A stretch of 64,000 nucleotides of DNA from contig CM055095.1 of the NCBI GenBank assembly GCA_029204225.1, forward strand, positions 50,474,841 through 50,538,840. Reading direction: 5' to 3'. Below are positions 57,107 through 64,000 of the stretch, in pieces; the first letter of the stretch is position 1; each line of letters begins with the position of its first letter. The notes beneath the pieces are model-generated. The model made no database searches. It saw only the letters and a list, made by a program, of their open reading frames with translations, and was not told the DNA's origin. Origin of the DNA: Diphasiastrum complanatum. Lineage: Eukaryota; Streptophyta; Lycopodiopsida; Lycopodiales; Lycopodiaceae. Both the position numbers and the translations under genes were made by a program.

Positions 57107-57817
57107 GCTAGTGTAGAAATTGCCTAGCATCAAGGGAAGTGATTGTTGATGCAACTATACTCGGCCTAGATCTACATTTAGAATTATTTTTGGATCTAAA
57201 ATTTTCATAGCAAACTCGCAGCAAAGCTTGAGATATACTAATTTCTAAGTATGACTAACAAATTTTTGTTCCAAAAATCGATATTCTACTAAATTTTTTT
57301 CCACAAAAGCTAGAATATCAATTTTTCTAGAAAAAAAAGGGTGTTCAAATGGTTTTCCGAATCAATGTACATTTATTTTTATTTTCTAGTTCTTTTTCAA
57401 TGAGATTAGAGAGTTTGTATTAAATCACATTTTGTAACTATCAAAGTAGACACTAATGTATTTACATGAGTTAATTTTGTAACTACATTTGTTTTGTAGT
57501 TAGATACTATTTTCTAGTCTATGAAATACTCTTTTTTTGTTTTCATTCATTGTTGATTTTGGTTTGTTGAGTTTTGCTATAATATGAGTTAAATAATGGT
57601 TACTCTATTTAGTTTTTTAATCTAATTCTCATTCAACTACATTGTCTCCATATTTTCATTTGTTTTGCTTTATGTATTTGAGTGAATTTTGACATTGAAT
57701 ATAATCTTCAAATTTTCCTTCGGTTATCCTTACAAGAAAACCATTTAAGCTTTTCTATTTTGCATCGAATTTGTTGATGGATGCAAATTTGGATATCCAA
57801 AAAGCCTCTGTGTACTT
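57107..57817 (+). repeat. 0.7-kb direct repeat, copy 1
   Basis: Starts GCTAGTGTAGAAATTGCC, ends CTCTGTGTACTT, and matches 61440-62143 with scattered substitutions and small indels. It has no coding content. It contains T-rich tracts and TCCAAAAATCGATATTC. It lies directly before the probable start of the L LTR. Confidence 0.88.
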
Positions 57818-59323
57818 TGTTGAAAATTAAGCCCACAGTTGCCTCCTTGGTGAATCATAACTTAGACAGCTAATTACTTGAAGAACGTCTACAACACGGA
57901 CTTTCGGCTGATCGCCAACAAAAGGGTAACCAATCCCATTATAAATTTCAGTTCAGATGTTAAGTTTAATAATTTCAAGTCATTGAAAACTTGGCTTTCT
58001 TCAAGGACTTCCACAAACTTGCATTTAGAACAAGTCTGCAGATTTACATTACTTTTTGGACAGTCTGTAGAAATACACTAAGTGTTGCACAATTTGTATT
58101 TTTTGCACTTTCCCGAAAAATGCAACACTTACCTTCGACTTCTTCCGTTCGACTATTTTGAAGAAGTCAAACATGTTCACAGTTCAAAAGTTTAACTATT
58201 TTTCAACACTTTCGGCTTTTTTCGCATTTTTCAAAAAATGCGAAAAAAGATAGATTCTAGAAGGTCCTCTATTTTTAAGAGTTAAACTGTTAAAGGCACC
58301 TTCGCCAACTTTTTTAAGGGCACTTTAAGGTACCTTCGGATTCTTCACTTTTTTCCGAAGGCGAGAAAGTCAAACTGTTACATAGATCTTCGCTTTTTGG
58401 AGGGCACCTTCAACTTTCTAAGGGTGTCTTAAAATTATTTAGGACACCTTCGGCTTTTTCGCAAAAACCCGAAGAGAGAGAAAAATGCCGAAGGTCGTCT
58501 AAAATGAACGAGGAACGTTCGTAATTTGCGAAGTGAGAGAAAATCACTTCACGTAAAATGCGAAGTGAGAGATTTTGCGACGTCCTCATCTGCAACAACG
58601 ATCCTGATTCGTTGACCGTATACACTATGCAAAGTTGTCACAGAAGCCATATACTTCCAAGTACAACGACTTTCCCAATTAGGTGACAAACATTCAATGT
58701 AATTAATACACGAATGAAATTTATAAATAGATCATCCAAGCACAGATGGGTGGTTGCTCCATCCATGAGACGTATTATTTGACCCTCCCAATTACGCCGT
58801 CAATTTTTGGTTGTAGTTGCTATTTGTATTGTGCTTTAGTGTAATATAACAACAACAGTTTTTCTATTTGTGTATAACGTAGATGAATGCTTGTTGTGAT
58901 TGAATGCACTTTCATTGTTGTTTGATCGTGCTTGTATACTCACTTTGATCCTTACACGGATGTCTACGACTCCTCAGTTTCTAATCAGACGATGGCTATC
59001 TTTGACGCCTAAGGAACTCTTGATATCATATTGCTCTTCCATTCATTTCAAAACTATACTTCACATTGAATTTGATTTCAGTAGTACCACACACAAACCA
59101 TCTCTAATCTCTTCGGTGGACTATACTCTCGTTTTAAAGTATGAATTAATTTTTAAGATCTTGTTGGGCAATCAGAACACATAAAGCTGTGATTATCTTT
59201 AGCAGAAGCTGTCTATTAGACTGTTTTTGCACCTAGCAGCCGATTAGAACAAGAGAGCTGTTTCGCAATATTCTTGCTCTCTTCTCCGTTCTCATTCTTC
59301 CTATCTCTCTTGCCCCATCAGAT
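57818..59323 (+). repeat. 5' LTR of copia L (start inferred)
   Basis: The inner end is fixed by the PBS at 59324. The outer end is inferred from TGTTGAAAATT at the exact point where the flanking repeat stops. The middle (58080-58580) is full of CACCTTCG and TTTTTCGCA / TGCGAAAAA modules, many palindromic, for instance the stem-loop at 58217-58248. TATAAATAG near 58720 is a likely TATA box. Confidence 0.65.
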
Positions 59324-59335
59324 TGGTTTCAGAGC
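59324..59335 (+). other. PBS of copia L
   Basis: TGGTTTCAGAGC, one mismatch to the standard initiator tRNA-Met PBS. Confidence 0.75.
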
Positions 59336-59390
59336 TTAGTCCAAATAAACCGAGAGATTAAGTTTGTTCTATTTGTATATTGTTATCATG

Positions 59391-60200
59391 TCTCATATAG
59401 GTAGCTCTCTTCATCACTCAGTAAAGCTAAAGTCATTGACAAGTTCAATGGTTCTAACTTCTACATTTGGAAGTTGAAACTTAGAATGATGTTGATAGAT
59501 AGAGATCTTTGGGATGTAGTAGAAGGTGCAGACCTGAAACCAGATGGTGATCAAGCAAAGGCCTGGAGGATCAAAGATCAAAAGGCCTTAGCATGTATCA
59601 CACTCAATCTGGCCAACTCCCAAATATCTCACGTTACCACGTGCAAAACCTCTAAGGAAGCACTGGACTTTTTATCAAGTCTCTATGAGACTCACGATTT
59701 AACCACGAGATTACATTTTAGAAGGAAGATCTTTACCCTTAGCCTGTCTAATTCTACTGCCATCACTTCTCACATCAACAGCTTCAAGTCCCTGTTAGAT
59801 CAGTTATCAACTGTAGGATGTTCTATTCAAGATGTTGATGCCGTTATGACCTTGCTTTCTTCTCTTCCAAAGTCCTATGAGCACTTTGTGGTGATGATCT
59901 CCACACAACCGGACCTCACCTTTCAAAAGGTGATTGGTCATCTTCTTCAAGAAGAAATGTGGAGAAAGACTAGCAGCCTGTCCATCAAGGACAAATCCAT
60001 GGCTCTATACACCAAGAAGAAAGATAATGCCAAGGGAAAGAATCAAGTGCAAGCAACAACAGCAGAAGCCTCACGCTCAGACTTAGCATGGTGGATCGCA
60101 GAAGAAGCTCTTCTACAGATATCGCAAAAGAGCTAATCACGACATCAAGGAGTGTCGCATCAGGATCTACAATGAGACAAAAAAAGAGCAACAACAACAA
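59391..60200 (+). pseudogene. Copia L gag
   Basis: ATG at 59391, frame change before VIDKFNGSNFYIWKLKLRMMLIDRDLWDVVEGA (the Trp here is TGG). A 220-codon frame (59474-60136) follows with ALACITLNLANSQISHV, LSSLYETHDLTTRLHFRRKIFTL, VDAVMTLLSSLPKSYEHFVVMI and TFQKVIGHLLQEEMW. The zinc knuckle near 60105-60155 is damaged; only the final HDIKEC part is recognisable. Confidence 0.85.
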
Positions 60201-60221
60201 CAGCCAGACTCCTCCAACACG

Positions 60222-60665
60222 GTGGACTTCAAGGCGCAAGACACACATTTGTTAATGGCTTACAACAGCAACGAAGATTGTGATAGCTGGTACCTGGACA
60301 ACAACGCTACCCAACACATGACCTCTCGCAAGGAATGGTTTACGGAGTACACAGTTTACAGCAGAGACCAATTTATATATCTCAGAGATTCAAACACCAT
60401 ACGCATGGAAGACAAAGGAACAGTCCAGATCACATTCAACAACAATCTATCCATTTGTGTTCCCAACATCATTCACGTTCCTCAGCTATCAAAGAACCTA
60501 TTATTAGTCTCTAAAATTACTGATGAGGGCTACACTGTTACTTTCTCATCTGAGCAGTGTACAATACTCAAGGAAGATACTCCTCTGTCTACATGCACTA
60601 GAGTCAGGAACCTTTACGTACTCTCTATTTCAGTTGCATTAGCTAGTATCTCTAATGAAATGTGA
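60222..60665 (+). pseudogene. Copia L protease
   Basis: DSWYLDNNATQHMTSRKEWF: the active-site DSGAT is changed to DNNAT, keeping Asp but losing Ser-Gly. The tail FIYLRDSNTIRMEDKGTVQI and HVPQLSKNLLLVSKITDEGY is normal. The frame is open for 147 codons. Confidence 0.85.
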
Positions 60666-61233
60666 ACAACAATGTCGTTCTGTGGCATAGTCGATTTGGA
60701 CAGATGAATACAAGACCACTTTCTTATATGCTTTGTAATAATTTAGTTGATGGTTTGAATTTCCTGTCTTCATTAGATAGAAAATCTTTCTTTTGTGAAT
60801 CATGCATCTATGGGAAGCACTCTAGAAGCAAGTTTCCAAAATCACATTCCATCAAATCAAGGCATGTACTAGATCTTGTACATAGCAATCTCTGTGGTCC
60901 AATGTTAACTCCATCCTTAGGAGATGCAGTCTATTTTATCACTTTCATAGATGATTACTCCAGATGGTCTACAATCATGTTTACTAAGCACAAATTTGAA
61001 GCCTTTGAATGCTTCAAGAGATTCAAGGCCATGGCTGAGACACAAATGTCTAGGAGAGTGAAGGCACTCCAAACTGATGGTTGTGGTGAAAACATCTCCA
61101 ATGAGATGTCCGACTACCTGGCTGAACATGGCATCAAAAGATAGTTCACTACTTCCTATTCACCTCAACAGAACGAGACTGCATAAATGAAGAACCGAAC
61201 TCTTCTCAGCCAGATCAATGCTACATCAAGCAC
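60661..61233 (+). pseudogene. Copia L integrase, truncated
   Basis: LWHSRFGQMNTRPLSYML (GH changed to GQ), CESCIYGKHSRSKF (zinc site), LVHSNLCGPMLTPS (first catalytic Asp is Asn), FITFIDDYSRWSTIMF, LQTDGCGENISNE (second Asp kept), a TAG at 61142, and SPQQNETA then a stop at the Glu motif. Coding ends near 61233, where another repeat begins. The enzyme was inactive before truncation. Confidence 0.85.
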
Positions 61234-61437
61234 ATTGATTTATTTAAGCATGAGATATGCTCCCATTCTATGATCCCTTTTAGCAATTCCCCTAGTAGCA
61301 AGAAGCTTCAAAATCATTCAACTTTTGTTATTAAGTCCCAATGTTTAGATGACCATATTTTATTATAATGATCCACCTTCAACCTATTTTCTATTTTTTA
61401 GCTTTCTTTAACTTTTTGCCGTACATGATAAAATCTT
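61234..61437 (+). repeat. Repeat copy, second copy at 62378-62484
   Basis: ATTGATTTATTTAAGCATG and the ATGCTCCCATTCTATGATCC block recur at 62378 with about 80 internal bases deleted, then TTTTTAGCTTTCTTTAAC and TACATGATAAAATCTT. No coding. Together with the 0.7-kb repeat it shows segmental duplication around copia L. Confidence 0.8.
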
Positions 61438-61439
61438 AC

Positions 61440-62143
61440 GCTAGTGCAGAAATTGCCTAACATCATCAAGGGAAGTGATTGTTGATGCAACTATACTTGG
61501 CCTAGATCTACATTTAGAATTATCTTTGGATCTAAAATTTTCACAGCAAACTCGTAGCAAAGCTTGCAATATACTAATTTTTAAGTATTGCTAGCACATT
61601 TTTGTTCCAAAAATCGATATTCTACTAAATTTTTTTCCATAAAAGCTAGAATATCAATTTTTCCAAAAAAAAAAAAACAGGGTGTTCAAACGGTTTTTTG
61701 AATCAATGTACGTTTATTTTTATTTTCTAGTTCTTTTTTAATAAGATTAGAGAGCTTTTTGTATAAAATCACATTTTGTAACTATCAAAGTAGATGCTAA
61801 TGTATTTACATGAGTTGATTTTGTAACTACATTTCTTTTGTAGTTGGATACTATTTTCTAGTCTATGAAATACTCTTTTTTGTTTTCATTCATTGTTGAT
61901 TTTGGTTTGTTGAGTTTTGATGTAATATGAGTTGAATAACGTTACTCTGTTTAGTTTTTTAATCTAATTCTATTTTCATTTGTTTCACTTTCGCTTTATG
62001 TATTTGAGTGAATTTTGACATTGAATATAATCTTCAAATTTTCCTTCAGTTATCCTTACAAGAAAACCATCTAAGCTTTTCTATTTTGCATCGAATTTGT
62101 TGATGGATGCAAATTTGGATATCCAAGAAGCCTCTGTGTACTT
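61440..62143 (+). repeat. 0.7-kb direct repeat, copy 2
   Basis: Second copy of 57107-57817. After it (62144-62377) the sequence is AT-rich and unrecognised, followed by the shorter repeat copy at 62378-62484 and non-coding sequence to about 62840. Confidence 0.88.
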
Positions 62144-62839
62144 CACTTTCCACTTTACACTAAACATAATTTACTAGATATTGTTGCCACCAAAATATGA
62201 TGAAATTATCTTTGTAGCCAAAATCTTTCAATGTTTTGCCAAAGAGCCATTTATCATTTAGTCTTTTCTAATTGTTCCTCTCAGACCATAAATCTTTGTT
62301 AGATTTCAACAAATGTTCCACCATTTTAGTTTACGTTTCCAAAAGCACAAAGTCCACTTTACATTTGTTTGAAGTTATTGATTTATTTAAGCATGCGATA
62401 TGCTCCCATTCTATGATCCCTTTTAGCAATTCCCTTTCTATTTTTTAGCTTTCTTTAACTTTTTGCCATACATGATAAAATCTTCTTACACATTAAGCTC
62501 CTTGTCAATTTGACTCTAACCTCAATTGAAATCCAATTTGCCAAAAAACTTGCCCTCATTTCCCTTGTATGAAGCATTCACCCTAGTAGAATGTTTGACA
62601 TCCACAACTGTTCATTATTTGGGCTTTGGAAGAATTTTTTTTCCAATTAATATGTGAGAATGGACTTGAAAGTGTGAAAGCTTCAAAGTTCGGAAGACCA
62701 AAACACTCATCCAAGAGCATCGGCTCAAATAAGTGTGAAGTCTAACACTTCGGTTTTCACCCAATGTAAAAAGCATAGGGAGAATTATTGTTGACGCCTT
62801 TTTGGACACTAGTCATGATTAGTGGATTGGTTTATGTTC

Positions 62840-64000
62840 TAGAACCCATGCGCCCTTCGTGTAGATCTACCTGTTGTTGGCAACTTCTCCATGTGAAAGC
62901 TATATAATCAACAAGCATACAAGAAGTTCGTTCTTTTCAGACTCAGTTTATGCTTCCAAGGGCCTGCTCAATCTTATACATAGCGACATCTGTGGCCCAG
63001 TGCAGACTACTTCTAAAGGGGGAGCTCTATACCTCGTAACCTTCATCAATGACTTCTCTCGAAGGACTACAACCTACTTCCTGAAGAACAAATCAGAGGC
63101 ATTCAAGTTCTTCACGTAGTTCAAGGCATCTACTAAAAATCAGACCTAGAGGAAGATTAAAACTGTACACACAGATGGAGGGGGAGAATTTATCTCCACC
63201 GGATTTAAAGAGTTTTGTAAGGCCAACAAAATACATCAACAATTCACAACAAGCTACTCACCTCAGTCCAATGGTGTAGCTGAAAGGAAGACTCGAACAC
63301 TTATCGAAAGTGCTAAGAGCATGTTGGCCCATGCCTCTCTTCCGAAGAAATTTTGGACAAAAGCTGTTACTACAGCCGCCTACCTACAAAATTGATCCAT
63401 CACCAAAGCCTTAAATGGCAAGACACCTTATGAGGTGTGGACAAGATCAAAACCATCACTCAAAAACATTAGAGTATTTGGTTGCATCACTTATGCTCAG
63501 ATCTCTAAAGATCTCAAGAAGAAGCTAGATGACAAAAGCATAAAATTGATTTTTGTTGGCTACTCCCCAGATCACAAGGCATACAAGCTCTACAATCTGG
63601 AAACAGAAAAATTATTCACGAGCAGAGATGTCATCTTTGTGGAAAATCGATTTATTAGAGGTTTCTGATCTAGGTATTGAAATTTTTTTCGATACAGGTA
63701 TCAAAAAAGACAACATGATCGAAAATCAAGAAATCGATATAAACTTAGATACATAACTTCAATAGGACGAATCACATCAGGGGGTCGAGACTCAACCAAG
63801 AAGATCAAATCGACCAAGACAACCTCCATCCAAATTTATGGACAATGCAGCCTGCTACTTCATTCATGAACCAAACATAGTATCGAAGACAATGTCTACC
63901 CTAATGCTGATCAATGGAAAGCAGCAATGAACACTAAATTCAATTCTTTGTTAGAGAATCAAATGTGGACAGTCACTGAGTTGCCAAAGGGGAGAAATCC
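62840..64000 (+). pseudogene. Copia M integrase and RT start, runs off window
   Basis: SPCESYIINKHTRSSFF (zinc site with one Cys changed to Tyr), LIHSDICGPVQTTS (first Asp), LVTFINDFSRRTTTYF and a TAG at 63117. Then VHTDGGGEFIS (second Asp), SPQSNGVAERKTRTL (Glu), LPKKFWTKAVTTAAYLQN and a TGA. A 77-codon frame (63435-63668) has NIRVFGCITYAQI. The RT start (QWKAAMNTKFNSLLENQMW) is at the window edge. The catalytic triad is present but the frame is broken. It lacks gag and protease in this window. Confidence 0.85.

Noticed and set aside
58080-58580. Cluster of small structural RNA genes suggested by many hairpins
   Set aside because: Position between the LTR start and PBS of copia L and similarity to other LTR U3 modules explain it better; no tRNA or snRNA features seen.

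Overview
This 64-kb window looks like the TE-rich, AT-rich nuclear DNA of a land plant. The evidence is a dense set of Ty1/copia retrotransposons whose primer-binding sites (PBS, TGGTATCAGAGC) match the 3' end of plant initiator tRNA-Met, Ty3/gypsy remnants, long (CT)n tracts, and one exon of a MASE1-type histidine kinase. That receptor class, together with a fragment of an unusual reverse transcriptase (RT), makes a non-seed plant (bryophyte, lycophyte or fern) more likely than an angiosperm; this is inference. Nothing bacterial or organellar was seen.

Layout. 1-3.4 kb: minus-strand copia gag start, a gypsy-like LTR with PBS, and a gypsy gag remnant fused to a copied copia LTR end. 3.4-8.0 kb: minus-strand copia element C, without gag. 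8.0-12.8 kb: decayed plus-strand copia I, interrupted by a 1,017-bp solo LTR with a perfect target-site duplication (TSD). 12.8-15.1 kb: minus-strand copia J (gag, PBS, LTR). 15.6-17 kb: the only convincing host gene part, a 5' exon of a membrane histidine kinase. 18.2 kb: a decayed SWIM zinc-finger fragment. 19.6-26.6 kb: short element H, split by nearly complete copia G1 (20370-26520, TSD TGTGA). 27-28 kb: minus-strand copia K (gag and protease). 29.4-30.7 kb: minus-strand gypsy RT/RNase H. 32.7-35.9 kb: two minus-strand copia ends arranged around one LTR. 35.9-38.2 kb: a block with an atypical RT remnant on the minus strand and a head-to-head plus-strand ORF. 38.2-40.1 kb: copia fragments. 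40.75-47.1 kb: copia G2, sister of G1, with a 1,088-codon gag-pol ORF, TSD TGGTA and a scrambled 3' end. 48.8-50.6 kb: copia E 3' half. 51-51.3 kb: a GCGAGTAATAACA minisatellite. 51.8-57.0 kb: copia D. 57.1-62.5 kb: a 0.7-kb repeat on both sides of copia L. 62.8-64 kb: start of copia M, running off the window.

No element is fully intact by reading. G1 and G2 are the youngest, with near-identical LTRs (G1) and clean TSDs, but each carries frameshifts, stops or motif damage. The older elements are broken by stops and are nested or joined to one another. The histidine-kinase exon ends at a GT donor in the middle of its phospho-acceptor motif, and no downstream exon was recognised, so its next intron must cross the retroelement cluster at 1-15 kb or the gene is truncated.

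Most interesting items: the atypical RT with a divergent partner ORF (35868-38189); the inversion plus foreign-copia patch at the G2 3' end; the same in-frame TGA at a conserved gag tryptophan in three separate copies; LTRs carrying a PPT on one side and a PBS on the other; and recurring hairpin and TGTCGC-type modules in several LTRs. All coordinates and comparisons were read by eye, so boundaries may be off by a few bases.
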